NCBI GenBank assembly: GCA_019787685.1
Contig: JAHNUO010000001.1
Coordinates: 62,001-126,000, forward strand
Length of the DNA stretch: 64,000 bases
Source: Chiua virens
Taxonomy: Eukaryota > Basidiomycota > Agaricomycetes > Boletales > Boletaceae
Direction of reading: 5' to 3'
The notes below the pieces were generated by a model, which saw only the letters and a program-made list of their open reading frames with translations, did no database searches and was not told the origin of the DNA. Shown here one piece after another: positions 44,025 through 55,182 of this stretch; position 1 is the first letter of the stretch, and each line of letters opens with the position of its first letter. The position numbers were made by a program, and so were the translations under genes.

Positions 44025-45268
44025 TTAGCCTCTGGACTTTCCTATTGATCCCGCCACCTCCTGTTTCCTCTGATCAACTAAGCCTATCAGTGTGTCCATT
44101 CCCAACAAAACTCCAGGATCGGGTCCTTCCCCCGGCACGATTCGCGTGTGGGCAAAATCAATGAGCGAAACCGTGTACAAACGGGCATCTGCATCCTCAT
44201 CCGTGGACACGGAAGACGTTTCGAAGGCAGTATCTGCTGTGACCTCCGCGATAATGTTTCCTTGTTCGTCGATTTCTGCATCGATCTGATCACTTTCGCC
44301 CGAATCATCCTCCTCTTCTACATCGTCTTCTTCGAGAGCATTCGGTCCGCCTCCACGACCAGATACAGCAGACGCCCTTTCCCAGTCTCCTTCATATATG
44401 ATCAGCACGCTGCTCCCAACCATCCTGAGTTGCGCGCATGAAAGGGAGCTACGAAGATCAATGAGTGACCCATGGATGGATGTGAGGAGTGTAAGAAGGA
44501 TGTTGGTAGGGAGGCCTGCGTTCGAGTTGGATGGACCAAGATCGGCGACCGAGATCGAGCTAGGGAAGAAGTGCCTCATTCCCTCCTGCAGCTGTTCTGG
44601 CTTCAACTTGTACCCGTACTCTTTTCCATACACGATCGGGTCCAAGGAGTGATTTGAATAGACCTATCGAAAATGAATCCATGATATCTCCGTGATACCT
44701 TTCCGAAGGAAGCACTCACCTGAAAGCCAGTCAACCTGATGCCGGTTTGAAGCGTGGTTGTTTCTGCCGCTTTCTTGATCATCCGCGCCTTTTTCTCTTC
44801 GGAGGCATCCTGGCCATAAAGTATTGTGCCCAGCTTCACGTCCAGGACGCAAGGTTTGCGATAACCGTGCAGCAGATTCTGGAGAACAAGCGTCTGCGAG
44901 TTCATGCTCGGGGTAGCATTGGAGTTTCCGTTGCCGCTGGACGCAGAGATCCCCTCTGATGCAGATACCGGAACGATAACAGGCACGGTTCCGGCATCGA
45001 TGTTATCAGCGTCTGGATCGGCGAGCTTTCCCTCTATATTCAACAAGCCGAAGAACTTGGGTATCCACGGTTTCAGGGCGTTCAATCCCGTGGAGGGATC
45101 GACGATGTCTCTAACGAGCTGGTAGAAGGAGACCTCGTGAGGAAGGGCAGGTTTTAGTAACAGTGATTCGTCTTCCGTGACTTGTACGCCAGCATGTCCA
45201 CCAACTTGTTGGGAAAGAGGCGCTGAGGGTGGGAGTGTACGTGCACGCGAGGGCGTTTGACGGACCAT
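44025..45268 (-). CDS. Inositol polyphosphate multikinase (Arg82/Ipk2 family)
   Basis: Two exons, 44720-45268 and 44025-44663, encode 395 residues. The IPK-family signature PxxxDxKxG is present as PCVLDVKLG at residues 139-147, followed by IRLTGFQVYSN, a YKLKPEQL segment, SSVLIIYEGD, and the C-terminal SLIDFAHTR with GEGPDPGVLLGMDTLI, the metal- and ATP-binding SLL/IDF motif. Enzymes of this type phosphorylate Ins(1,4,5)P3 stepwise to IP5 and act in nucleus and cytosol in phosphate and transcription control. An acidic insert (EEDDVEEEDDSGESD) lies between kinase segments, as in yeast Arg82. The start MVRQTPSRAR is the first ATG of the open frame. No lesion seen. Confidence 0.9.
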
Positions 45269-46746
45269 TTACAGTAAATCGTTGAAACGTGACAGGGAGG
45301 TTGAGTCGTAGTATGGATGCAAGCTGTGCAAGGAGGTACTTAGGTTAGGTTAGCAACGAAAGATGAATCACACGATCCTGGATAAGATATCATCGGTACT
45401 TGCTTGATCGTAGAATACATGATACAACTAGTAATATTTGGATAATCCGAAAACGCAAGAAATTCAAATTCAAACTCGAAGCTTTGGAGAATTGTATTTA
45501 CCTACTGCAGTGACTCCTGGTCCAAAGACACCAACACTTATACATCGGCGATTCAGCTTTCCTCGAAATTAGAACCGGGTGCGGTGACCTGACCCTTCTA
45601 ACGACCAGCCTACTTCTGATTTGGCAAAGGGATGTGTAAGTAACCCTCTGAGTTCGAGGGCGCACTCACTCGATTTTTGCAGATCCCTTCAGCATCACAC
45701 TTGCGACGCCCACCGCACAACTGCCACGGCATGTGGGCTTTGCAAACGAGGAAATAACAGTGATCGGCTCGGAGCTCCATAATTCCCGTCGCAATCAGTC
45801 CTTCATGTGTCTCCGACCTCGTGAAAATCGATGATCCGCACGAAAACTATTAACCTGTTCGCATTGGGCATCGGAGGCGTCCTTGGAAGGTTACTCTCCA
45901 ATCAAATGATCAGGATATGGCCGCATCCGAGTCGTTGCAGCACTTCTGGCAGATCAAACGGGCTAAAGGTCTCCGGAGAGAGCTCCCGGCGACCCTTTTT
46001 TTTCCCGCTCCATCCGAATTACGGCTATCGGGCTACGCCGCTACGGGATGATTCGCCGTCTACTCACTGATCTGCAGGGAGGCGGCATCCCGTTGACGTG
46101 TTACACGTAATTCGCCATTGGTAGATGTGACAGCACGAAGGTCCGAGTCAAGCGATTTTCAGCGTGGAATGTGGAGTAGGACTCTCCACATGCCGGGAGG
46201 GCGTCCGCATATCCACATCTTGAACCGAATCCACGCTGAAGAGTTCAAAGCACTTCAAGTTCAGACCTGTGTTTTGTTTTTGTTCTTTCCGTGATTGGCA
46301 CGTGATCATCACGTAGGTTCATATTCGTTACCGTTTATATTGCAGTCATCGCATGTTGCGCACGCAGTATTCGTATGTAAGCTTGCCTCGTGTTCCCCAA
46401 CCCGAACCAGGCGACCTCCGGGCTCTTGCTCTGCGTTGTTCCAACAACACAGTGTCGTGTCAGTAAACAGGTAGGTTGTCTTCGTTTTGCGTAGCGATGG
46501 GTGCTACTTCCCAATGTCCGTACTTTCATGCTGATCGGTTCATGATAGGTCGACAGTCGTCTTCTTTTCTGCTGACTCGCGCGCAACGCAACGAGCTGCG
46601 CTCCGTTCGATTTCATCTGTCCTCTTGATAATCGCAACGTTTCCTGCGCAAACTCGACTCCACATTCCTATTCGCACGCGATAGATCGCTAGCAACTACA
46701 ATCCATTTGTGCTTGCGACGACGACGACTGAAACCTGGTTTTCAAA
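45269..46746. other. Intergenic region with an inverted-repeat cluster
   Basis: 1.48 kb without a supportable gene. At 46158-46168 and 46230-46240 lie TTCAGCGTGGA and its exact reverse complement TCCACGCTGAA; between them a second hairpin ATGTGGAG-7 nt-CTCCACAT occupies 46169-46191. The proximal 300 bp presumably include the promoters of the flanking divergent genes. Confidence 0.5.
46158..46240. repeat. Nested inverted repeats
   Basis: Outer arms of 11 bp (perfect) 61 bp apart enclose an inner perfect 8-bp hairpin with a 7-nt loop. It could be a MITE remnant, a cruciform or a binding site pair; the sequence does not decide. Confidence 0.6.
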
Positions 46747-48171
46747 ATGTTGACTACGCACAACCTCGCACTATCGCTTCCTTCGTTGCCTCCTCCGACC
46801 CAGAGAACTTTCTTGCCTTCAAAGTCTCGCGCAGTCCTCGCTGACTCGACCAACGTCAAATCGCATTCGAATGCGTACGGTCCTGGCTATTCAAAGTGCT
46901 CCGTCTACTCAACCTCTTCCGCTCGGACAGGCTGTGGCTTGAGCAATTTTGAACCTTCTGTTGGGTCCATCTTAACATCCTTCCATTCTCGCCCCCATTA
47001 TGTGTCTTCCACGTCATCACCGTTCCTGATGACTTGCAAGGCCCCGCCTACCGTTTCCATCTCACTTTCTGCAGCTTGCTCGCAAAACATCCCTGGGAAA
47101 CGCATCGGTGGCCCACGCATGCAGGGTGTAGAGCCGGACCTCCCGGATGTCAGAAGCGTCGTTCCGTTCCCAAGCACGCCATTTGATACGGATGTGGATA
47201 TGCTCGATGGAACATGTGCTCCTTGTCCAGATGGTGGCTTGCCTCCTGTTGGCCAGGCTCCCCGAAAACGCCGTTCCGCGCATTCTTCCGTCTCATCCTC
47301 ACACGGTAGTCTTGGGAAAGACGTGAAGCAGAAGCGGCCTAGAAAAAGCAGGCGGCATGTAGCAGAACTCTTGTGGCTGGGTGTCGTCCATAGGAGCATT
47401 CTGCGTGCCATCGAAGCTCACCAACCAGATACCTCAGAGAGGTCTCCGCCTGGTCAATGCGAATTGAGCGCCATGGATCGCACGCTGGTTGAAAGGATAC
47501 AGAAGAGGTTGGCTGAGAACGGCTGTGTTGATGGTCGAAATCCATTACCACGCATTTCATCGTCAAGTATATCGGTGCCGTCTCTGAGCCTTGTAACCCC
47601 ATACAAGACTCGGGCAAGGGATTCGACTTCGTTTGCACCCTCGTCGGAGTTACGCCCGCAAGGCGATAGCGATCTCATTGGAACCGCCACCTCTTCGCCA
47701 ATATCCAAACAACCCCACCACACACCATTACCCATTGCTTCCCATTCTCCCATTCCATTCCCTGTCTCTTCGTCTCCCAGACGCCACGTTCATTTCGAGA
47801 TCCCACAACTACATCGTCAAACTCAGGCCCATCCCTCCCTTCCTCGACGGTCGCCCTCGCCACCAGCACGATCAATGGGATCCGTCCCAGCTAATGGACA
47901 AACACTCACGTTGACAATGCCGCAACTCGTGGCTTCACTTACCCTTGCAAATCACGAACGGGGTGGTTTGCGAATGAAGGGACGAAGCTATAGGGCTGAG
48001 TGTGGGAAGAATGCTGGACTTTCCCCGCACTTAGTGCCTGGTCAGGCTATGCAGTGTAACGATGGCGATGGCAATGCGATTTGCCACAAGTCATTGGCCC
48101 AGCGTTCAAGACTATCAAATACACCCGAGAGGAGGTCGCCGTTGTCTCGCGTCGTGTATGCCGAGAGTTGA
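46747..48171 (+). CDS. Uncharacterised Ser/Pro-rich protein
   Basis: A single open frame of 474 codons from the ATG at 46747. No known domain is recognised. The N-terminal half is Ser/Thr/Pro-rich; a basic patch (KQKRPRKSRRHV, about residue 198) is followed by an amphipathic segment AELLWLGVVHRSILRAIEAH and DRTLVERIQKRLAENG, which look like ordered helices, then SLVTPYKTRARDS and VHFEIPQL. The basic patch could be a nuclear targeting signal. The C-terminal 95 codons lie in a segment duplicated at 53.6-54.1 kb, so the original C-terminus may have been replaced. An intergenic CT-rich leader (46700-46745) precedes the ATG. Confidence 0.6.
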   Translation: MLTTHNLALSLPSLPPPTQRTFLPSKSRAVLADSTNVKSHSNAYGPGYSKCSVYSTSSARTGCGLSNFEPSVGSILTSFHSRPHYVSSTSSPFLMTCKAPPTVSISLSAACSQNIPGKRIGGPRMQGVEPDLPDVRSVVPFPSTPFDTDVDMLDGTCAPCPDGGLPPVGQAPRKRRSAHSSVSSSHGSLGKDVKQKRPRKSRRHVAELLWLGVVHRSILRAIEAHQPDTSERSPPGQCELSAMDRTLVERIQKRLAENGCVDGRNPLPRISSSSISVPSLSLVTPYKTRARDSTSFAPSSELRPQGDSDLIGTATSSPISKQPHHTPLPIASHSPIPFPVSSSPRRHVHFEIPQLHRQTQAHPSLPRRSPSPPARSMGSVPANGQTLTLTMPQLVASLTLANHERGGLRMKGRSYRAECGKNAGLSPHLVPGQAMQCNDGDGNAICHKSLAQRSRLSNTPERRSPLSRVVYAES

Positions 48172-48410
48172 GCTCTCAACGATCATACTGATTCTCCCTA
48201 CCGCGCCACACTCTTTCTGCGCACCGGGAGCGCCATCTAAGTTGCAATACTCAATGCACGCACTACTATACTCTTTAATCACGTTCCTTCACGTGTCGAC
48301 TAGCTCTTATCACGTACCAAGTGGTAGATTGATTCTACTGTTCATACGACATTATGATACTGTGTATCAGTTACTTGCCAACTTGAACTATTGCATTCAT
48401 ACTATGTAGT
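47886..48410 (+). repeat. Segmental duplication, copy 1
   Basis: Colinear with 53597-54125: both begin TCCCARCTAATGGACAAACRC and include GGGAAGAATGCTGGACTTTCC, TCATTGGCCCAGCGTTCAAG and AGAGTTGAGYTCTC-like blocks, ending near ATTGCATTC. The copy covers the last 95 codons of the 46747 gene plus 240 bp downstream. Confidence 0.85.
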
Positions 48411-48432
48411 AGCTTGGAAATCAAAGCAAACA

Positions 48433-50330
48433 GCGCTCACGCTGGGCCTTCTTGATCGCCTCTTCCATGACCTTTGGGTACTTATACCCTCACTTTGACT
48501 TCTTCTCGTCGCCTTTGAGCCCCTCCATCTACTCATTCACCACTGGCACATCCCGTATCTCATCGAGCAACTCCCTGAGCGCAACCCTGCCTGGAATTGC
48601 GCCCTGGTGTTCCCTTTCCTCTCGATCTTTTCTTCCGTACGTTCCACCGTCGCCGCATGATCACCTTCCACAAGCCTCTTACATTGCGCACTGATCTTGG
48701 CCCATTCGGTCGCCCGCGTCGCGTTGGACGCATCAGCTGTGTCGCTCTTTTCGCGTCAACGCCTTTCGCATGAGGTTAAAAGTGCGTTACGCAACCCGCC
48801 CTGCGAACGTACGCCTCTCGCACGGGTTCACCTCAAAGTCGGGTGTTCGTTCATATGTGACCGGTTAAGATCAATCTGTGGGGGAAGTGAGTTATAGGTT
48901 TCTCTGGCGCCAGCACACGCCATGTATGCGAGAAATACTGACGCTGTGAATCCCATCGTTTGCTTCACGCCAGTGCGGAAGCTATGGAAACGGTAAGTGC
49001 TTCCTTCACCGGAAGGAATATCCGTATAGGTATAGAACGTGTTCTTCGAGTCTGCCGTGCGACCACCCGACAGGTGGGGTTTCGACGAAAGGAATGAGAT
49101 CAATGGTTGTGCGAATATCGACACCACCTCGGAAGAGTTCGGGGACATGACACGCGAGAGCACACGGGAGCAACACACGTGCACCTGCAAGCCGTAGTCA
49201 ACGACCACCCTAGTAAAGTAATGAACGGTCAGTATGGCAATAGCTGCTAATAATAAGATTTAGCGGGTATGGTGTGACCAATGTCTCGCCCTTGACCAAC
49301 AGCGGCTCCATCAGGCACAACAATAGGCGCTCTTTGTATTGTGAAATCCGACCTACGAAACGAGAACGCTCGTCGACCGACTGACAATAAAGTAGGCGTG
49401 AGTGAAACGAACCTTCTCAAATGCTTCACATCTCTACATTGCACGACACACAGCCCACGTCAGAATGCACCCGACCACGACATAAAACGACGGTGGCAAC
49501 GCACAGAAGTATCCCACACCGTCCGGTCTTACGCATCCATCTCGCCTCTGGCAACGCCATATGAGCCACAAACGTCCTGAGCGTCCTGAGCGCCTAGTTC
49601 ACCCGTGATAAGCAACAATCTGGCCGTCTGAGCACGACGTACAGCTCATCCAACGACCCTATAAACAACGGTACGAGCGCGACCGCGCTCTATTTCCTCG
49701 GGAACGTCATGAAATCAGGTCCAACTAACTCGTGGATGAGCCCGGGTTGGATGTGAAACAGAAAGAAGAACGCGACGGCGAGGACGAATGGCACGTCGCC
49801 AGACAGCATTAAGTGAGTTGACTCTGAAAGAGAAACAGCGTTGGTGTAGCGGCGAACGACGCGCGAACCGAACCGACTTGAATGTGCTATGGTCTTCACG
49901 GCATCGGTGGCGTCAGCAAGGCTCGAAGTTGGGGTAATGAAGTTGGAAGAAGGAACGACAGCATGAATCTCGTCGTGCTCCAGCTGTCTGGATCCTTGGA
50001 GTGCTGCAACTAATATAGGTCCATCTGCCCAAGAAGGTGCAAGGAATTGGCTGATCGTCAGGTACTCGAACGGGTAAGGTCGCATCAAATTACGACATAC
50101 GCTGGAAGCAAGAGGTAAGGAACGGCCAACTTGAAGGAGCAACCCAAGGAATAAACCCACTAGCAGCGCCAATGACCCGATTGTCGATGCAACACCACAT
50201 AGTATACAGCCGCCGGACGAAAGGCCCCCATGGCTGATCGTGACACCTTCGATGATGCAAACGACCCCTAAGGCAGTGCATTGTAGAGGGGTTCAAAGAG
50301 CGCTTCCGACAAGTTGTCTGGCATAAAGGC
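48433..50330 (-). pseudogene. Minus-strand coding relics of unknown identity
   Basis: Protein-like but broken stretches on the minus strand. The left part reads KISAQCKRLVEGDHAATVER, then in other frames ALRELLDEIRDVPVVNE and KYPKVMEEAIKKAQRER with stops between; 48828-49208 is an open frame with SGEGSTYRFHSFRTGVKQ; 49690-50172 holds hydrophobic segments (ALLVGLFLGLLLQVG and DVPFVLAVAFFFLFH). They may be one gene with introns or several relics. No family could be assigned. Confidence 0.3.
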
Positions 50331-50805
50331 TAAAGCAGAAGCAGTCAGTCGCTTTTACAAAGACGCTCCAAAATTCTGGCCCTTTCCCAGCCACCTGGAC
50401 CACTGTCGAAGAGACCCGTTAGCCTACCGAAACGCGAGGCTAAAGTAGAAGAAGTCAGTCACTTTCACGAAACGCTCCAAAATTGTCACTCTTTCCTTAG
50501 TAGTCATCTCAGGCTAGACTATCCAAGAGACATAATATTTTCCGGTCTTTTCGGACTTGATTGCCGGCCCACACAACTGATATGAACGTGGAACGAAAAC
50601 AGTCATTCCTGAAACCGTGACATATATGCGACACACTGTGGAGAAGAATAAATTGAGGAAATGTTTTGATTGAACCTCTGGCGAGATCGAAAAGAAAACG
50701 AGCAGGACCTTCGACTCTGAGTCACGGTCCCATGAGCAAGACACGAATAGATCAGTTGTAAGAAAATATGACACCGTAGGACGTTCCTTTCTCTCATCGC
50801 TAACC

Positions 50806-51544
50806 ATGCCCTCCCCCGCGCTCACCGTCATCGGAACTCCCTTCAGCACCTTCACTCGCACCATCACCCTCGCGCTCACCTACAAAGGTATCCCATTCAA
50901 TCAGGTGCGCGTCACACCCCACACCGACACCGCCTACGACAACCATCCCTTTGGCTTTTTACCCACCCTCGTCATCCATGAGATCAACGGCCAACACGTA
51001 GACCTCAAGTTGCGGGAGTCTCAGGCGATCGCGCGTTACATCGATCGTATCACTCCAGAGCCTTCTCTCACCATCGTCGATGGGATCGGGCACGCCGTTA
51101 TTGCGGAGCAGATGTGGGAATTCGTCAGTTTTGCGGGCGCATACGGTGGGCACGCTCGCTGGGGACGTTTGTTCGAGCTGATTCACTCCTGTTTCAGGCT
51201 TCCCCGCCGTGGAAATCGGTGTCGTCAAGCCCCGCGTGGCAGCGCTCGACGAGGGCAAGCTCTCCGATGCTGAGGTCCGCAGCAACATCGCGGCTGGCGT
51301 CGAGAAGCTTCGTAGGTTCCTCCGGATAGTGGAAGACGCCATGTCCCCAGAGGATTACACTTTTGGCGAGAAGCTCACTTGGGCCGACTTTTTCTTGTTC
51401 CCGATTTTGGCCGATCTTAGGGCGATACCAGAGGGTGAAGTGTTGACCCCGCGGCTGCTCGCTTGGATGGATAAGATGGATCAGCTGGGTGCTGTGAAGA
51501 GTACTGCGCCAGGCACGTTGTCGGTAGGTGCGAGGCCTCCCTAA
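50806..51544 (+). CDS. Glutathione S-transferase
   Basis: Cytosolic GST fold, conjugating glutathione to electrophiles. Two exons (50806-51145 and 51198-51544) give 228 residues, a normal length. The N-terminal thioredoxin-like half starts ALTVIGTPFSTFTRTITLAL, with PTLVIHE (cis-Pro) and the glutathione-binding ESQAIARYID; the alpha-helical C-terminal half contains GEKLTWADFFLFPIL, matching the conserved N-capping/ADFFLFP motif. The intron (GTGGGC..CAG) is phase 1. It is 3.6 kb upstream of the polyketide synthase and on the same strand, which is compatible with, but no proof of, a shared pathway. Confidence 0.88.
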
Positions 51545-51939
51545 AGTCCAGACAAGGTGGGTCCAAGTACTCCTCCAGGAACATAGTGATCCTGATTTCA
51601 TTTTCTCAAGAGTTAGTTATTACATAAATGCGGAATTCTTATTGTGTATACCAATCCTGGGTCTGAAGGAAATGAACTTCGCATATGTATCACATTCTGG
51701 GTCGTGGCGCTCGGTATGTCATTCCAAGTTACACTAATCATATTCAGCGAGATTGAATCCGAGGAAACTCTCAAACTCCATGAGTTTATTGAACATCTCC
51801 CGGATATCTTCCTGACGATCGGTAGGTGATCGAGACTCGTCTAAAGTGTGCTCGATCTTTCCAGTCCAGACATGACACGAGACAAAGGTAGCTGAGAGAA
51901 TATAACACATCAACAGCTTGCTGAAATACAAAGACCAAC

Positions 51940-52735
51940 GTGGATGAACGGGATCCGTGCTCCAAACGGCGCTTCGCCGCTCTCTCAGATATCCAACCGC
52001 ATCATGCAACGCGCGTGCCGCCTGTCGATGATCCAACAACGACGTCCCACCCCCAAGAGCCGTTCGTATACCTGCTTCGCCACGCCAGGTGCAACCCGAT
52101 CGCTGATCGCCCACATCGTCCCAACCACACCCCCACACCCCGCAAACAACATCCTCGTGACAGTATGGATAGCCTCATCCGACAGAGGCTCATCCCTCAT
52201 CGCTGTCTGACAGGCAGAGAGAAAAGTAAGCCCACCATGAGTGCTGTGCCGCGACGGCGCCACGATGTCAGACAAGCGCAAACGGCGTCTGTCGGCGAGA
52301 GAGTGCGCTTTACGTGGGGGTCTGTGTGTCCTGGATCCCGTGGCACGCAAAGCAGACCCAGTCCGCGCGGGGCATCAGGCCGAGTACTTCTTCCACTGTA
52401 CCTGTTAAAGATTCCAGGAGGTGGTTCGTACAGGTCGACTCGAAGCGTTCCCGATGAACATTCTAATATACTCCAACTCGGCGTGTACCCCTGGAAGTGG
52501 CGATTGTCCATCTGATGGTGGCTGACCGACAGCAAGGAGGCAGAGTTTCGCTTGGTTCCATGTGAGAGTTGGGCGCAGATGCAAGAATGTTCAGGGTCGG
52601 AATGTATGACGAGGCGACGAAATCAAAGACCTTGTGCCCAGGATTCGAATACTGACCATAAAGATCGGCCGCATGGATGGGGAGAAACATGAACGGCCCC
52701 GTGGGACACCAAAATAGGTGTGACAGGTGCCCTGG
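51940..52735 (-). pseudogene. CHAT-domain protein (caspase-like), frameshifted
   Basis: Minus-strand pieces in three frames make a CHAT protease domain: FWCPTGPFMFLPIHAADLYG, SSYIPTLNIL, then WVCFACHGIQDTQTPT with the catalytic His, GGLTFLSACQTAMRDEPLSD with the catalytic Cys, and AGCGGVVGTMWAISD, ending with ALHDAVGYLRERR. Breaks: a stop (TAA) after DTQTPT, a one-base shift before RRLRLSDIV, and another shift near 52050. The N-terminal TPR region expected in fungal TPR-CHAT proteins was not found intact. The gene could not make a full protease as it stands. Confidence 0.7.
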
Positions 52736-53416
52736 CGTCTGTCAACACGAGCAGAGCATTAATCGGATGTAAACCAGCTCAAATGAGGCCACGTACCGAC
52801 AAACCCAACGCATTCAGAACTGGTTTGACGATACAATTCCACAGCACTGATAAGAGGGACTTCCAGTTAATCTGCGCCTGTGGTGCACTATCTCGATTTC
52901 AAGAAACACTTCGTCGCAGTGAGCGCATTCTGCTCCGCCGTACCCAAGAACGGCAAGCTCCGATGAGGATGGACAGCAACTTTGAGAATGACGGCGACGA
53001 GGATGGGGTCGGGGTCTATAAAAAGGGTGCCTGTCCTCCAAGGCAAACGAGTAGAGCGTCTGTACAGTCTTGCATACAGCATTAGAAACCGTGTCGTCAA
53101 GTGCTGGGTGGGTCCATAAAAAGAAGATAGCAAGTGGAAACAGGCCTTGGACACGGGAAGGTGGGTACACGGTTGGTGTGGTGTAGTGGGAAAGGAGGGA
53201 GGGCAGGGACAGCGGTATGACATATAAAATAGATGTCACCTCGTCTGGAAGGATTTGTCTCCAGTACTGAAGTACATGATTTACAGTCTACTCGAGAAGA
53301 CAGTTAAACTCCACTTACATGGGCTTCGTTGACAGCTGCCTGGATACAAGGGACCGCCCAGGCTGTAGCCTGTCATAGTGATCGAATTAACAATGCCTTC
53401 AGTAATGTGAGTTGGA
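52736..53416. other. No confident gene
   Basis: Probably the decayed upstream part of the CHAT gene on the minus strand; a 142-codon minus frame at 52814-53239 has no recognised motif. Confidence 0.35.
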
Positions 53417-53623
53417 TTATCGCACAGTAAGAATAGCCATATCTTCAAATACGAATCGCTTAAGGCTTGGAGCCGCAAGTAAGGAGTTGACGAATGGGAG
53501 GAATGAACGCGTCGAAATATCCTTCTTCAACAGCGGAACCTCCAGAAATTCGTCAAACACGCCATCAGGTAGTGTTGGTGCATCATAAAAGGTACACGTC
53601 CCAACTAATGGACAAACGCTCAC
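53417..53623 (-). pseudogene. Possible F-box/LRR-type relic
   Basis: The peptide DAPTLPDGVFDEFLEVPLLK followed by FVNSLLAAPSLKRFVFEDM has the leucine-spaced pattern seen in the C-terminal parts of Agaricomycete F-box/LRR proteins. It is only 68 codons and its 5' side runs into the duplicated segment at 53597, so it looks truncated. Confidence 0.3.
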
Positions 53624-54125
53624 GTTGGCAATGCTGCAGCTCGTGGCTTTACTTACCCTTGCAAATCATGAATGGGTGATTTACGAATGAAGGGACGAAG
53701 CTAGGCTGAGTGTGGGAAGAATGCTGGACTTTCCCCGCACTCAGTGCCTGGTTGGCAGGCTGGCACTGCAGTGTAGTGATGGTGATGGCAATGCGATCTG
53801 CCACAAGTCATTGGCCCAGCGTTCAAGACTATCAAATACACCCGAGAGGAGAGGAGGTCCGAGCCGTTGCCTCGCGTATGCCGAGAGTTGAGTGCTCTGA
53901 GCTCTCAACGTCAACGATCATACTGATTCTCCCTACCACGCCCCACTCCGAGTCTTTATGCCGACCGTACACACGACGTACACTTTTAATCGCGTTCCTT
54001 CACGTGTTGACTAGTTCTTATCTCGTACTACATACTTTTCCACTTTGCACGCTTGAATCGTCTGGTACAACACTATGTAAGACGATACTGTGCATCGATT
54101 AATTGCCAGGAACTTGAACCATTGC
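53597..54125 (+). repeat. Segmental duplication, copy 2
   Basis: Matches 47886-48410 in the same orientation with about one difference per 10-15 bases and several small insertions (for example GTTGGCAGGCTGGCACTG). The reading frame of the 46747 gene is not preserved here, so this copy is a pseudogene fragment. Confidence 0.85.
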
Positions 54126-55182
54126 ATTCGTATTGCGACACTTTCTTGCGTCGTGATGTGTAGTATCGGTAGCACGCGGAAGGAGATCAGTGGAGATCAG
54201 GACTTGGATTTCACTTGATGTCTGAGAGATCTTACACTGGCATGAACTGCCAATGTGAACACGTTGCGTCGTCGACACGATCATGCTGTGCCTACCGTGG
54301 ACTCTTTCACATACCCCATCTATTATTATCGCTCGGCATCAACCTTGATCCAATGATGGATCAAGCGGCGTCCGTCAACTTGAATGTTTCAACTTTGCGC
54401 TCGGTCGCGCGGTGCTCCGTTGGCGGCTTCGATATGAACGATCATTCCAACATTTTTGCCAGGGGTAATGAGGGTGTACTATGCAGTGTATGTAGGGCAC
54501 TGTTGATCGACATCGACTCGGACTTCGCTGTGCATATACATTTTGTCAAAATAAATAAGGAGATGAAAAGACGGACTGCATCTGTGAATTTGAGAAGACA
54601 CGCGATACCGTTCACGTGTGTCTACAAACTTGAGGTCGTTTATGATAATTGGTGAGTCGCGGCGGAGTGATCCATGGACACCAAGGACCCCGTACACTTT
54701 CAACTCAAACTTGTTTCCACACAGCCTGCTTCAAAGATCAGACCATAACGCGGCACTCAAGCTTTTGTGCAATTTCGATGGCCCTGAGTACTTCTCTTCA
54801 AGTTTTTCCCTTCGCATCCTGTTTGAAGTCATGACCATGCTTAGTACCACCACAGCTTTCGAGATCTCCGTGCAAGAATATGATAGTGGGGCAATTACCT
54901 GCGCGTACATCAGCGTTGCCACATCAAGCATAGCTTGATTGATGGGCCAGTGCACAGGTCTGCGGGTTATTTCTAGTATCCCCGCTAGTAGTAACGCAGC
55001 TACTCCGAGTTCTGATACTTAAAAGACCATACAGCGCTACGATGACAAGTCCACTACTCTCTTGCCTGATCACTTTCAAGTTGCCCTCTCACCTAATCAA
55101 CCACTGCAAATCTCTGACCTCGACCCACTGTTTAACTTATTCTTATTAACGCATATTCACGAACTTTTCGATACCATCAACA
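54126..55182. other. Intergenic region upstream of the polyketide synthase
   Basis: Open frames such as 54215-54655 show no recognisable domain. The 100 bp before the start codon are pyrimidine-rich (CCTCTCACCTAATCAACCACTG). No clear TATA box. Confidence 0.4.
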
